DNA of 64,000 bases, taken from Actinophytocola sp. (GTDB lineage: Bacteria > Actinomycetota > Actinomycetes > Mycobacteriales > Pseudonocardiaceae). Below are positions 25,202 through 34,077 of this stretch, in pieces; the first letter of the stretch is position 1, and every line of letters starts with the position of its first letter. The notes beneath the pieces are model-generated. The model saw only the letters and a program-made list of their open reading frames with translations, was not told where the DNA came from and ran no database searches. The position numbers and the translations under genes were made by a program. Location: assembly GCA_009377395.1 (NCBI GenBank), contig WHUB01000003.1, positions 31,673 to 95,672 of the forward strand, in the 5' to 3' direction.

Positions 25202-25346
25202 CGGGCACGCCTAATTTTGATGTCCATCCGCGCCGTAGGATGTGAGTGAACTACCCGTTGCGTTTTCGCGAACTCCCGCCGAAGCTCATCCGTTCGAGCA
25301 GCCCCCTTCACGGGGTTCTTAGCCAACGGTCCGTAGGGTTGGCGCG

Positions 25347-25886
25347 ATGACTTCACAGACCAAAACCAGCAGCGACACAACGGACGAAACGTCCGAGTCC
25401 CTAGAAGCAGCCGAGACAGCCACGGACGACACCGCCGACGTCGAGACCGACGCCGTCCCGGCTGCGGACAGCAAGGCGAAGTCGCCGGGGTCCGGTGTGC
25501 TCGGCGGTGCGGTGGCGATCGTCAGCTCCGCAGTGGGGCTGGCCTCGATCACCGGCACGTCGATCGGGGACAAGCTCCAGGCGCGCCAGGAGATCATCGG
25601 CCAGCTGCAGGCGGGCAGTGGCGGCGGTGACCAGATCGAGCTCGCGTACGGCGCGCCGTGGGATGCGGTGGCGGTCGTCAACGCCGTCTTCGGGGCGATC
25701 GCCATCATCCTCGGCGGCCTGGTGCTCGCCGCGTACGCGGGGAAGTCGGACTCCCGGGCGTGGGTGAAGGTGGTCGCCCTCGCGGGCGCGCTGCTCGGCG
25801 TGCTCGGTCTCGGTATCGCGGGCGCCATGTACCTCGACCTGTTCGGGTCGCAACCCACGATGCCTGCCATGCCGGGGATGGGCTGA
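25347..25886 (+). CDS. Unidentified membrane protein, 3 helices
   Basis: This 179-residue protein has an acidic, Thr/Ser-rich first 45 residues, then three hydrophobic segments (about 50-68, 103-127, 136-160), and ends in PTMPAMPGMG. I do not recognise the family. GCCAAC/GTTGGC inverted arms lie at 25322-25343, just before the ATG, and could hinder translation. A terminator follows the stop, so it is transcribed alone. Confidence 0.65.
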   Translation: MTSQTKTSSDTTDETSESLEAAETATDDTADVETDAVPAADSKAKSPGSGVLGGAVAIVSSAVGLASITGTSIGDKLQARQEIIGQLQAGSGGGDQIELAYGAPWDAVAVVNAVFGAIAIILGGLVLAAYAGKSDSRAWVKVVALAGALLGVLGLGIAGAMYLDLFGSQPTMPAMPGMG

Positions 25887-25904
25887 GACACCGCACCGTT
25901 CCGA

Positions 25905-25940
25905 GGGCCGGAGTCGCCACGCGCGGTTCCGGCCCTTTTT
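25905..25940. terminator. Intrinsic terminator
   Basis: GGGCCGGA (25905-25912) pairs with TCCGGCCC (25928-25935) and is followed at once by TTTTT on the plus strand. It ends the membrane protein gene and lies next to the 3' end of the opposing oxidoreductase gene. Confidence 0.85.
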
Positions 25941-25944
25941 GCGT

Positions 25945-27351
25945 TCACCCGAGGGCGCGGTCGGCTTCGAGCAGCCGCAGCCACACCTCGCTGAGCGTGG
26001 GGAACGCCGGGACGGCGTGCCAGAGCGTGTCCATCGGCACCTCGCCGACGATGGCGATCGTCGCGGCGTGCACCAGCTCGCCGACGGCGGGGCCGACGAA
26101 GGTCGCGCCGACGACGACGCGGTGGGTCTGGTCGATCACGAGCTGCGCGGTGCCGGAGACCCCCTTGCCGTGCAGCGCGCCCGCCGCCACGTCGCCGATG
26201 TCGTAGTGCACGGTGCGCACGTCGATGCCGGCGTCCCTGGCCTGCTGCTCGGTCTTGCCGACGGCAGCGACCTGCGGGTCGGTGAACACGACGCGGGGGA
26301 CGGCCCGGTTGTCCGCCCACGCCGTGACGTCGCGCCCCGCGATGATGTCGCCGACCAGTCGCGCCTGGTACTTGCCCTGGTGAGTCAGCAGCGCCCGGCC
26401 GTTGACGTCGCCCGCCGCGTACAGCCAGCCGCCGTCGACGTCGGCGACCCGGAGCCGGTCGTCCACCTCGAGATAGCGGCCCGGGGTGAGCCCGACGGTG
26501 TCGACGCCGATGTCGTCGGTGCGCGCCTGCCTGCCGACGGCGACCACGAGCTCGTCGCCGACCAGCTCGGTGCCGTCGTCCAGGGTGAGCGTGACCGGCG
26601 CGTCGGCTGACTCCCGGGTCGCCTTGGTCGCCTTCGCCCCGGTGAGTACCCGGATTCCCTCGTCGGCGAATGCCTCGGCGACCTCGGCGCCGACGAAGGG
26701 TTCCTCGTTCGCGAGCAGCCGATCGCCCATCTCGACGATGGTGACCTCCTCGGCGCCCAGCCTGCGGTACGCCTGCGCCATCTCGACGCCGACCACGCCG
26801 CCGCCGAGCACGAGCAGCCGCGCCGGCACCTGCTTGGCCGAGGTGACGTCCCGGTTGTCCCAAGTGGCGATGTCGCGCAGACCCTCGATCGGCGGTACGG
26901 CGGCGGTCGACCCGGTGGCCACCACCACGGCCGTGCGGGCGGTCAGCGTGATCCGGTCGCCGCTGTCGGTGTCCACCTCGACGGTGCGGTCGCCGGCGAG
27001 CCGTCCGTGGCCGCGCACCAGGCCGACGTCGACGCTGGCCAGCCATTCCGCCTGGCCGTCGTCGTTCCATTCGCTGGCGAACTTGTCCCTGCTACGCAGC
27101 GCCTTGTCGACGTCGATGGTGCCGGTGACCGCCGAGGCCGCCGCGGGCACCCGGCGCGCGGCGGCCAGGACCTCGCCGGGCCGCAGCAGCGCCTTGCTCG
27201 GCATGCACGCCCAGTACGAGCACTCGCCGCCGACCAGCTGGCTCTCCACCAGCGCGACGCTCAGGCCGTTCTCGCGGGCATAGCCCGCGGCATTCTCGCC
27301 GGTCGATCCGCCGCCGATGACGATCACGTCGTACTGCCGCTGCTCTGCCAT
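25945..27351 (-). CDS. FAD-dependent pyridine nucleotide-disulfide oxidoreductase
   Basis: This 468-residue class I flavin disulfide reductase has GGGSTGENAA (13-22), the redox pair Cys44/Cys49 in GGECSYWACMPSKALL, an NAD(P) motif (VLGGGVVGVEMAQAYRRLG) and AAGDVNGRALLTHQGKYQAR. In lipoamide dehydrogenase and mercuric reductase relatives the C-terminal motif is HPTLSE or similar; here it reads FPTLSE (Phe450, Glu455), so the usual His base is absent. The ATG at 27351 follows GGAGGAC. The substrate is unknown; annotation as dihydrolipoamide dehydrogenase would be unsafe. Confidence 0.85.
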   Translation of the reverse strand: MAEQRQYDVIVIGGGSTGENAAGYARENGLSVALVESQLVGGECSYWACMPSKALLRPGEVLAAARRVPAAASAVTGTIDVDKALRSRDKFASEWNDDGQAEWLASVDVGLVRGHGRLAGDRTVEVDTDSGDRITLTARTAVVVATGSTAAVPPIEGLRDIATWDNRDVTSAKQVPARLLVLGGGVVGVEMAQAYRRLGAEEVTIVEMGDRLLANEEPFVGAEVAEAFADEGIRVLTGAKATKATRESADAPVTLTLDDGTELVGDELVVAVGRQARTDDIGVDTVGLTPGRYLEVDDRLRVADVDGGWLYAAGDVNGRALLTHQGKYQARLVGDIIAGRDVTAWADNRAVPRVVFTDPQVAAVGKTEQQARDAGIDVRTVHYDIGDVAAGALHGKGVSGTAQLVIDQTHRVVVGATFVGPAVGELVHAATIAIVGEVPMDTLWHAVPAFPTLSEVWLRLLEADRALG

Positions 27352-27361
27352 GCTGTCCTCC

Positions 27362-27388
27362 GGTGGTGTGTACTGGGATAACACCACC
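27362..27388. promoter_or_regulatory. Inverted repeat upstream of the oxidoreductase
   Basis: GGTGGTGT (27362-27369) and ACACCACC (27381-27388) form perfect 8-base arms around an 11-base spacer, just upstream of the oxidoreductase start. It could be an operator at the promoter or a leader hairpin. No regulator gene lies next to it. Confidence 0.5.
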
Positions 27389-27441
27389 CTGATACCCGGC
27401 ATTCCGGGCGGCAAATCGTGGCCTCGGCGGCTGACCGCGCC

Positions 27442-27705
27442 TCAGTCCGCTTCGACGGGCACCTGGATGGGCCGGAGCTTCACCCAGGTGAAGAACACGG
27501 CCGAGGCCGCGGCGAGTGCGATTCCGGTCCAGAGGTTGAGGTTGGTGCCTCCGGCTTTGGCGAGGTCCTGCTCGCTGGTGCCGACGAGGCCGGTGAGGGT
27601 GAGCACGATGCCGTAGATTCCCATCAGCAGGCCGATGATGCTGCGGACGTCGAACACACCGGCTCGCTGGCCGCCGGATCGCGCGGCTTGTTGTTCCATG
27701 GACAT
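27442..27705 (-). CDS. Small membrane protein accompanying the SSS symporter
   Basis: This 87-residue protein has two helices (RSIIGLLMGIYGIVLTLTGL and LNLWTGIALAAASAVFFTWV) joined by a short loop with SEQDLAKAGG. GGAG stands seven bases before the ATG. It starts 16 bases after the symporter stop and is clearly in the same operon; small proteins of this kind often follow SSS transporters in actinomycetes. Its role is unknown. Confidence 0.78.
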   Translation of the reverse strand: MSMEQQAARSGGQRAGVFDVRSIIGLLMGIYGIVLTLTGLVGTSEQDLAKAGGTNLNLWTGIALAAASAVFFTWVKLRPIQVPVEAD

Positions 27706-27721
27706 GGGTGGTCTCCTTCGT

Positions 27722-29404
27722 TCAGCCGAAGACGAGGTTGAGGCCGATCACCAGCACCAGCGCGATGCTGGCCAGGATCCCGGGTTTTTGGTACCAGGCT
27801 TCGTGGGCGTCGCGCGGATCGTGGAAGGTCTCCTTGGGTGTCAGCGAGTACACCAGGCCGACCAGCTCGCGGTCCGGTTTGGACTGGGTGGCCAGGGTGA
27901 CGACGTAGGAGATGACGATGTCGACGACGAACGCGACGCCGGCAGCGACGAAGCTCGCCCCCTGACCGCTGAGCGGGAGGATGCTCAGCGAGAACGCGCC
28001 GAGTGCGTCCTCGCTGAGCACCGCGATGACGATCGCGGTGAGCGTGCCGAACACCAGGCCGACCCAGCCGGCCGTGGGTGTCATCCGCTTCCAGAACATG
28101 CCGAGGATGAACGTGGCGAACAGCGGTGCGTTGAAGAACGAGAACAGCAGCTGCAGGTAGTCCATCAGGTTGGAGTACTGCGACGCGATGAGCGCGGTGC
28201 CCATGGCCGCGATGGTGGCGATGATCGTGATGGTGCGGCCGATGCCCAGGTAGTAGCCGTCCTCGCGGTCCTTGACGACGTAGGCCTGCCAGATGTCGTA
28301 GCTGAACACGGTGTTGAACGAGCTGATGTTGGCCGCCATGCCCGCCATGAACGACGCCAGCAGCCCGGCGATCGCCAGCCCGAGCATGCCGTTGGGGAGC
28401 AGGTCGCGCATCAGGTACAGCAGCGAGTTGTTGAAGTCGAAGTTCCCGGACGCCTTGCCCTGCCGGACCGCGGGCACGAGCACGGTGGCGAGCATGCCGG
28501 GCACGATCACGATGAACGGCACGAACATCTTCGGGAACGCGCCGACGATCGGCGTCCGCCGGGCGTGGTTCATGCTCTTGGACGCCATCGCCCGCTGCAC
28601 CTCGACGAAGTTCGTCGTCCAGTAGCCGAACGACAGCACGAAGCCCAGGCCGAACACCAGCCCGATCGCGGTCAGCACGGACGAGTCGAAGCCGACCAGC
28701 TCGTTGCCCGGCCACGCCGACATCTGCTCGGGGCTGCTGATCCGGTTCGCCAGACCGCTCCAGCCACCTGCCTGGTTCAGCGCGATGATCGTCAGCGGCG
28801 TCAGCGCCGCCACGATCACGAAGAACTGCAACACCTCGTTGTAGATCGCGGCGGACAGCCCGCCGAGGGTGATGTAGGCCAGCACGATCAGCCCGGCCAC
28901 GATCAGCGCGACCACCAGCGGCCAGCCGAGCAGCACCTCCACGATCTTGGCCAGCAGGAACAGGTTGATGCCCGCGATCAGCACCTGCGCGACGGCGAAG
29001 CTGATCGCGTTGACCAGATGCGCGCCGGGGCCGAACCGGCGCAGCATGAACTCCGGCACGCTGCGCACCTTCGAGCCGTAGTAGAACGGCATCATCACGA
29101 TGCCGAGAAACAGCATCGCCGGGATCGCGCCGATCCAGAAGTAGTGCATGGTGGGCATGCCGTACTCCGCGCCGGTCGCGCTCATACCCATGATCTCGAT
29201 CGCGCCGAGATTCGCCGAGATGAACGCCAGCCCGGTGATCCAGGCGGGCAACGACCGTCCGGACAGGAAGAAGTCCAGACTGCTCGAAATGGCCCGGCGG
29301 GCCAGGTACCCGATGCCGAGCACGAACACGAAATACAACGCGATGATCACGTAGTCGACCGCACCCGCGTCCAGGCGCAGATCGGATCCTTGGGCTAGTA
29401 GCAC
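27722..29404 (-). CDS. Sodium:solute symporter (SSS/SGLT family)
   Basis: This 560-residue membrane protein has about 14 helices and the SSS signature region (FLSGRSLPAWITGLAFISAN, GIGYLARR, then ITLGGLSAAIYNEVLQFFVI). The long central loops with TTNFVEVQRAMASKSMNHAR and the C-terminal PTAGWVGLVFG are SGLT-like, pointing to sugar or inositol uptake with sodium; the substrate is not certain. It starts with GTG at 29404 and is followed by a small two-helix protein. Confidence 0.88.
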   Translation of the reverse strand: MLLAQGSDLRLDAGAVDYVIIALYFVFVLGIGYLARRAISSSLDFFLSGRSLPAWITGLAFISANLGAIEIMGMSATGAEYGMPTMHYFWIGAIPAMLFLGIVMMPFYYGSKVRSVPEFMLRRFGPGAHLVNAISFAVAQVLIAGINLFLLAKIVEVLLGWPLVVALIVAGLIVLAYITLGGLSAAIYNEVLQFFVIVAALTPLTIIALNQAGGWSGLANRISSPEQMSAWPGNELVGFDSSVLTAIGLVFGLGFVLSFGYWTTNFVEVQRAMASKSMNHARRTPIVGAFPKMFVPFIVIVPGMLATVLVPAVRQGKASGNFDFNNSLLYLMRDLLPNGMLGLAIAGLLASFMAGMAANISSFNTVFSYDIWQAYVVKDREDGYYLGIGRTITIIATIAAMGTALIASQYSNLMDYLQLLFSFFNAPLFATFILGMFWKRMTPTAGWVGLVFGTLTAIVIAVLSEDALGAFSLSILPLSGQGASFVAAGVAFVVDIVISYVVTLATQSKPDRELVGLVYSLTPKETFHDPRDAHEAWYQKPGILASIALVLVIGLNLVFG

Positions 29405-29527
29405 GACTCACCCCCAGTGGTTTGCCCCGCGGGCTTGTCCTCGTCCGGGGCTTTCAGCCGGGGAAACCTAGAAGGGATGACCATTGGGTGTCAACCGGGC
29501 GGGCTACGTCCATCCACTGTGGTGCGC

Positions 29528-29959
29528 TCAAACGAGCGGATTGCGTACCCGCAGCGCGCCGAACCGGCCGAAGTCGCGGTCGGCCGACCAGAGCTCGTGC
29601 GCGCCGTGTGTCAGGCAGAGCGCGGCGATGCGGGCGTCGTGCACCATCGGCCCCATCACCTTGGCGCCGCTGAGCAACGGCTTCAGCTCGGTCCAGTAGC
29701 CAGCCGACTCGCCGAGCAGCGTGAGCGTCGGCGAGGAAAGCCATGCCTCGATCTGCGCGATGGCCTGGTCCGGCGTGCTCGGCGGGTCGTAGATCTTCGG
29801 GTGGGTGGCGATGGCGAAGAACTCGTGCAGGCACGGCCACGGGATCGACCACGCGGAGCGTCCTTCGGCGAGCTGTGCGACGTGCCGTGCCGCCGGTTCG
29901 TTGAACTCGGAGTCGCGGCGATGCGCGTAGACCAGGATGTTCGTGTCGACCGCGATCAT
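29528..29959 (-). CDS. vapC: VapC-type PIN-domain toxin
   Basis: This 143-residue PIN ribonuclease keeps the four acidic residues: Asp in VDTNILVYAHR, Glu in CLHEFFAIATH, and two Asp in VHDARIAAL and ADRDFGRF. VapC toxins cut specific RNAs, commonly initiator tRNA or rRNA loops, when not bound by VapB. Its ATG overlaps the vapB stop as ATGA. This is the intact counterpart of the stub at 21.2 kb. Confidence 0.92.
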   Translation of the reverse strand: MIAVDTNILVYAHRRDSEFNEPAARHVAQLAEGRSAWSIPWPCLHEFFAIATHPKIYDPPSTPDQAIAQIEAWLSSPTLTLLGESAGYWTELKPLLSGAKVMGPMVHDARIAALCLTHGAHELWSADRDFGRFGALRVRNPLV

Positions 29960-30192
29960 GCCGGGTAGATGGCGTCGCGTAGCCGCTCCCAGGTGGCGCC
30001 GCGGAACTCCGGCCGTGGCCCGTTCCCGTCGACGCTGGCGTCAGGCAGGCGGAAGTCGGACCCGCTCGTGCGCTGCGCGACCACCGTGCGCAGGCCGGTC
30101 TCGATCAGCTCCTTGAGCGTCGTCCGCTCCTGGCGCGCGAGCTCCTGAGCCTGTCGCAGCAACTCGTCCGGCAGGTTCACGGTCGTCTTCAT
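29956..30192 (-). CDS. vapB: VapB-type antitoxin
   Basis: This 78-residue protein opens MKTTVNLPDELLRQAQELAR, a ribbon-helix-helix DNA-binding domain, and ends in a tail that should wrap the toxin (RPEFRGATWERLRDAIYP). I chose the ATG at 30192 because the domain begins there; the longer frame from 30231 runs through the promoter repeats. It forms an operon with vapC. Confidence 0.9.
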   Translation of the reverse strand: MKTTVNLPDELLRQAQELARQERTTLKELIETGLRTVVAQRTSGSDFRLPDASVDGNGPRPEFRGATWERLRDAIYPA

Positions 30193-30228
30193 ATGGCCGA
30201 CTGTACCACGCAAGCCATACAGCCATAT
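30191..30228. promoter_or_regulatory. Inverted repeat at the vapBC start, likely operator
   Basis: ATATGGC (30191-30197), which includes the vapB start, pairs with GCCATAT (30222-30228); a further GCCATA lies at 30214-30219. AT-rich repeats here fit autorepression by the VapB-VapC complex. Confidence 0.5.
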
Positions 30229-30337
30229 CACTCGCTCTTGTTGCCCCGACGTTGCGTGAGACCAGGCGCGGGACGGATATCACCCCTGGCCTGGCTACGC
30301 CTCCCGGATCTCCACATAGATCAACATGGTGTGACCC

Positions 30338-30366
30338 TTGACATGCCAATAACTGCCACGTATAAC
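30338..30366 (+). promoter_or_regulatory. Near-consensus sigma-70 promoter of the fru-pts operon
   Basis: TTGACA (30338-30343) and TATAAC (30361-30366) are separated by exactly 17 bases, 34 bases before the fruR start. The stretch after it is AT-rich with repeated CCAAAT (30366-30382), which could be the FruR binding region. Confidence 0.8.
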
Positions 30367-30400
30367 CAAATAAATCCAAATGAAACGGCGGTGAAACCAC

Positions 30401-31162
30401 ATGTTCGCGGAGGAGCGTCAGCAGCGGATCGCTGAGCGCGCCCGGTCGCAGGGCCGGGTCGACGTGACAGCGCTTGCCGCCGACTTCGACGTCACCACCG
30501 AGACCATCCGGCGTGACCTCACCGCCCTGGAGCGCCAGGGCGTGGTGCGCAAGGTGCACGGCGGCGCGATCCCGGTGGAGCGGATCGGCTTCGAGCCGGG
30601 GCTGTCCACCCGCGACGCCGTCATGACCACCGAGAAGGAGCGCATCGGCAAGGCCGCGCTCGCTGAGCTGCCCGACGAGGGCGCGCTACTCATCGACGCG
30701 GGCACGACCACCGCCCGGCTCGCCGAGGTCATGCCCGGGGACCGGGAGCTGACCGTGGTCACCAACGCCCCGCTCATCGCGACCACGCTCGTGGGCCACT
30801 CGATGACCACCGTGCTCATGATCGGCGGCAAGGTCAGGGGCCGCACCATGGCCACCGTCGACGACTGGGCGCTGCGCGCGCTGGCCGACACCTACGTCGA
30901 CGTCGCGTTCATCGGCACCAACGGCGTCTCGGCCGAGCGCGGACTGACCACTCCGGACACCGGCGAGGCCGCCGTGAAGCGCGCCATGATCGCGGCGGCG
31001 CGCCGCGTCGTCGTGCTGACCGACCACACCAAGGTCGGTAACGACTGCCTCGCCCGCTTCGGCTCGCTCTCCGACGTCGACGTCCTCATCACCGACACCG
31101 GGCTGGACGCCGACGCGGCCGAGGAACTGTCCGCCGCCGGGCCGAAGGTGGTGCGCGCGTGA
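30401..31162 (+). CDS. fruR: DeoR-family repressor of fructose uptake
   Basis: This 253-residue DeoR protein has an N-terminal helix-turn-helix (VTALAADFDVTTETIRRDLT, about 22-41, then VRKVHGGA) and a sugar-phosphate sensor domain (DAGTTTARLA, FIGTNGVS, VLTDHTKVG). As first gene of the fructose operon it should repress it until fructose 1-phosphate appears. Only a weak binding site precedes the ATG. Its TGA overlaps the fruK GTG. Confidence 0.9.
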   Translation: MFAEERQQRIAERARSQGRVDVTALAADFDVTTETIRRDLTALERQGVVRKVHGGAIPVERIGFEPGLSTRDAVMTTEKERIGKAALAELPDEGALLIDAGTTTARLAEVMPGDRELTVVTNAPLIATTLVGHSMTTVLMIGGKVRGRTMATVDDWALRALADTYVDVAFIGTNGVSAERGLTTPDTGEAAVKRAMIAAARRVVVLTDHTKVGNDCLARFGSLSDVDVLITDTGLDADAAEELSAAGPKVVRA

Positions 31163-32103
31163 TCGTCACCGTCACGGCCAACCCCAGCCTCGACCGCACC
31201 GTCGAGGTCGACCGGCTGCGCCGCGGCGAGGTGCAGCGAGCGCTGACGACCTCCGTCGACGCGGGCGGCAAAGGCGTCAACGTCTCCCGCGCGCTCGTCG
31301 CGCACGGCTACCCGACCCGAGCGGTGCTGTGCAGCGGCGGGTTCGCCGGGCTCGAGCTGCTCGCGCTGCTGCGCGACACCGGCGTGCCGCTGCGGGAGGC
31401 TCCGGTGACCGGCGGCACCCGCAGCAACCTGACCCTGGTCGAGCCCGACGGCACGGTGACCAAGCTGAACGAGCCGGGCCCCGGGCTTTCGGAGTCCGAA
31501 GTGGACGCCGTGCTCGCCGCGGCGCTCGAGGCCATCGGCGGCGAAGCCGACTGGGTGGCGGGCTGCGGCAGTCTGCCACCCGGCATGCCGGTCGACATCT
31601 ACGCGCGGCTGACCGCGCGGGCGCACGAGCTCGGCGCCAGGGTCGCCGTCGACACCAGCGGCGCGGCACTGGACGCCTGCCTCTCCGCCGGTCCCGACCT
31701 GGTCAAGCCGAACCTCGACGAGCTGGCCGCCTGCGCGGGCGCGGAGATCCGCACGCTGGGCGACGCCGTGAAGGCCGCCCAGGTGCTGCGTGACCGTGGC
31801 GCGGGCGCGGTGCTGGCCAGCCTCGGCCCCGACGGCGCCATCCTGCTCGACCGCACCGGCGCGCGGCACGCGTCCGCGCGTCCGGCCGGGAGCGTGGTCA
31901 GCACCGTCGGCGCCGGTGACGCGACGCTGGCCGGGTTTCTCGCCGCGGGCGGTGCGGGCGAACGCGCGCTGCGTGCCGCGGTCTGCTGGGGGACGGCCGC
32001 CGTCACGCTGCCGGGGAGCAGCATGCCGGCCCCTGACCACCTCGACCGTGTCACGGCCGAGGTGCAGCGATCCATCGACCCGGACCGGGTCCTGACGAAG
32101 TAG
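31159..32103 (+). CDS. fruK: 1-phosphofructokinase
   Basis: This 314-residue PfkB-family kinase has GGKGVNVSRAL (36-46) and the catalytic motif STVGAGDATLAGF (248-260, Asp254). It converts fructose 1-phosphate to fructose 1,6-bisphosphate with ATP. The GTG start overlaps the fruR stop, so translation is coupled. Its place between the regulator and the fructose EII genes fixes the assignment against tagatose-6-phosphate kinase. Confidence 0.93.
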   Translation: MIVTVTANPSLDRTVEVDRLRRGEVQRALTTSVDAGGKGVNVSRALVAHGYPTRAVLCSGGFAGLELLALLRDTGVPLREAPVTGGTRSNLTLVEPDGTVTKLNEPGPGLSESEVDAVLAAALEAIGGEADWVAGCGSLPPGMPVDIYARLTARAHELGARVAVDTSGAALDACLSAGPDLVKPNLDELAACAGAEIRTLGDAVKAAQVLRDRGAGAVLASLGPDGAILLDRTGARHASARPAGSVVSTVGAGDATLAGFLAAGGAGERALRAAVCWGTAAVTLPGSSMPAPDHLDRVTAEVQRSIDPDRVLTK

Positions 32104-32116
32104 CAATGGAGCACAC

Positions 32117-32569
32117 ATGTCCGACCTGATCACCGTGGACCTGGTCGAGCTGGATCTACCCGGCCAGGACCGGAAAGCGGCGACCGCCGCCCTCGCCAAC
32201 CGCCTTGCCAAGGAGGGGCGGGTCACCGACGTCGAGGGCTTCCTCGCCGACGTGCGTGCCCGCGAGGAGCAGCTGCCGACCGGCATCGAGGGCGGCATCG
32301 GCATCCCGCACGCGCGGTCGGCCCACGTGACGACGCCGAGCCTCGCCTTCGGCCGCTGTGCCGACGGGGTCGACTTCGGTGCCTCAGACGGCCCCGCCGA
32401 CCTGGTGTTCCTCATCGCCGCACCGGACGGCGAGGGCGCCGAGCACATGACGATCCTCGCCTCGCTCGCGCGCAGGCTCGTCCACGACAGCTTCAAGAAC
32501 GCGCTCAGGACAGCGCCGACCCCCGACGCCGTCGTTACCCTCATCGAGAAGGAGGTGCTGGGACGATGA
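32117..32569 (+). CDS. PTS fructose EIIA component
   Basis: This 150-residue protein is a mannitol/fructose-type EIIA domain; His65 in GIGIPHARS is the phosphate-carrying residue. It passes phosphate from HPr to the EIIB domain of the next protein. In many actinomycetes EIIA is fused to EIIBC; here it is separate, its stop overlapping the next ATG by four bases. Confidence 0.92.
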   Translation: MSDLITVDLVELDLPGQDRKAATAALANRLAKEGRVTDVEGFLADVRAREEQLPTGIEGGIGIPHARSAHVTTPSLAFGRCADGVDFGASDGPADLVFLIAAPDGEGAEHMTILASLARRLVHDSFKNALRTAPTPDAVVTLIEKEVLGR

Positions 32570-34053
32570 AACTCGTCGCAGTCACGTCGTGCCCCACCGG
32601 CATCGCCCATACCTACATGGCAGCCGAGGCACTGGAGCAGGCCGCCGAGGCGGCAGGCCACGAGATCGCGGTCGAGACACAGGGCGCCGCGGGCGCCACC
32701 GCGCTCACCGCCGAGCAGATCGCCGCGGCGGACGCGGTGGTATTCGCCGCAGACGTCGACGTCCGCGACAAGGAGCGGTTCGAGGGCAAGCCGACCGTCA
32801 CCGGCAGCGTCAAGCGCGCCATCAACGACGCGGCCGGGCTGATCACGGAGGCGGTCGACGCGAGCAAGAACGCCTCCAAGCACGCTGCGCCCGCCAGTCC
32901 GCCGCCCGCGCGAGCGCAGAACGTCGCGCTCGGGTTCGGCTCCCGGCTGCGGCAGTGGCTGATGACCGGTGTGTCTTACATGATCCCGTTCGTCGCGGCG
33001 GGCGGCATCCTCATCGCACTGTCCTTTGTGATCGGTGGCGCCGAGATCGCCGTTATGGTGGACGGCGGCACCTTCCAGGGCACCGAGTACCCCGGCGTGG
33101 CCAGCCTGTCCGACCTGTTCAGCGAGGCGGGCATCGCGGGCGTGATGTACAAGATCGGCTCACTGGCGTTCGAGATGCTGGTGCCGATCCTGGCCGGGTT
33201 CATCGCCTTCGGCATGGCCGACCGGATGGGCATCGCACCCGGTGTTGTCGGCGGGCTGATCGCCGTCGAGATCGAGGCCGGCTTCCTCGGTGGTCTCGTC
33301 GCCGGTCTGCTCGCGGGCGCCGTCACCATGGCGCTCAAGCAGATCAAGGTGCCGCGCGGCGTCTCCGGCATCATGCCGGTGGTCGTGATCCCGCTGCTCT
33401 CGGTGTTCGTCGTCGGGTTCATCATGATCGTGGTGGCAGGCGGCCCGATCGCCTCGGTGCAGTCCGCGCTCACCGGCTGGCTCGGCGGTCTCGCCGGGGT
33501 CAACGCGGTCCTGCTCGGCGCGCTGCTCGGCGCGATGATGGGCTTCGACCTCGGTGGCCCGGTCAACAAGGTGGCCTACCTCTTCGGCACCGCCGCGCTG
33601 GCCTCGAGCAATCTGACCGTGATGGCCGCCGTGATGGCGGCCGGGATGGTGCCGCCGCTCGGGCTCGCGCTGGCCACCGTCATCCGCCGCAAGCTGTTCA
33701 GCCAGCAGGAGCGGCAGGCCGGTGAGGCGGCGTGGCTGCTCGGCCTCTCGTTCATCACCGAGGGCGCGATCCCGTTCGCGGCCGCCGACCCGCTGCGGGT
33801 CATCCCGTCCACTGTGGTCGGTGGCGCCGCGGCCGGTGCGACCTCGATGGCCGTCGGCTCGACCCTGATGGCCCCGCACGGCGGCATCTGGGTGATCGGA
33901 CTGATCGGCAACCCGCTCGGCTACCTGCTGGCCATCGTCGTCGGCAGCGCCGTCACCTGCGGCGTCGTCGTCGCGGCCAAGCACGTCGGGCGCAGCCCGG
34001 CGGAGCCGTCGCCGCAGGCCGAGGCCAGCACCCGTCAGGCCGTGGCGGCCTGA
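32566..34053 (+). CDS. fruA: PTS fructose EIIBC component
   Basis: This 495-residue protein has an EIIB domain (1-105) with the phosphorylated Cys9 in CPTGIAHTYMA, a linker, and a membrane EIIC domain (about 125-480) with GVSYMIPFVAAGGILIALSF, GFDLGGPVNKVAYLFG and FITEGAIPFAAADPLRVIP. It carries fructose across the membrane as fructose 1-phosphate. It follows EIIA with an ATGA overlap. Confidence 0.94.
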   Translation: MKLVAVTSCPTGIAHTYMAAEALEQAAEAAGHEIAVETQGAAGATALTAEQIAAADAVVFAADVDVRDKERFEGKPTVTGSVKRAINDAAGLITEAVDASKNASKHAAPASPPPARAQNVALGFGSRLRQWLMTGVSYMIPFVAAGGILIALSFVIGGAEIAVMVDGGTFQGTEYPGVASLSDLFSEAGIAGVMYKIGSLAFEMLVPILAGFIAFGMADRMGIAPGVVGGLIAVEIEAGFLGGLVAGLLAGAVTMALKQIKVPRGVSGIMPVVVIPLLSVFVVGFIMIVVAGGPIASVQSALTGWLGGLAGVNAVLLGALLGAMMGFDLGGPVNKVAYLFGTAALASSNLTVMAAVMAAGMVPPLGLALATVIRRKLFSQQERQAGEAAWLLGLSFITEGAIPFAAADPLRVIPSTVVGGAAAGATSMAVGSTLMAPHGGIWVIGLIGNPLGYLLAIVVGSAVTCGVVVAAKHVGRSPAEPSPQAEASTRQAVAA

Positions 34054-34077
34054 GTGATGTCAGCAAGGAGTAGTGCC

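Noticed and set aside
25945..27351. Dihydrolipoamide dehydrogenase or mercuric reductase
   Set aside because: The catalytic histidine is replaced and no pyruvate dehydrogenase or mer genes are near, so I kept a general name.
27635..29398. 587-codon open frame on the plus strand
   Set aside because: It mirrors the SSS symporter; its composition (Arg, Asp, His, Gln-rich) is typical of a GC-biased antisense frame.
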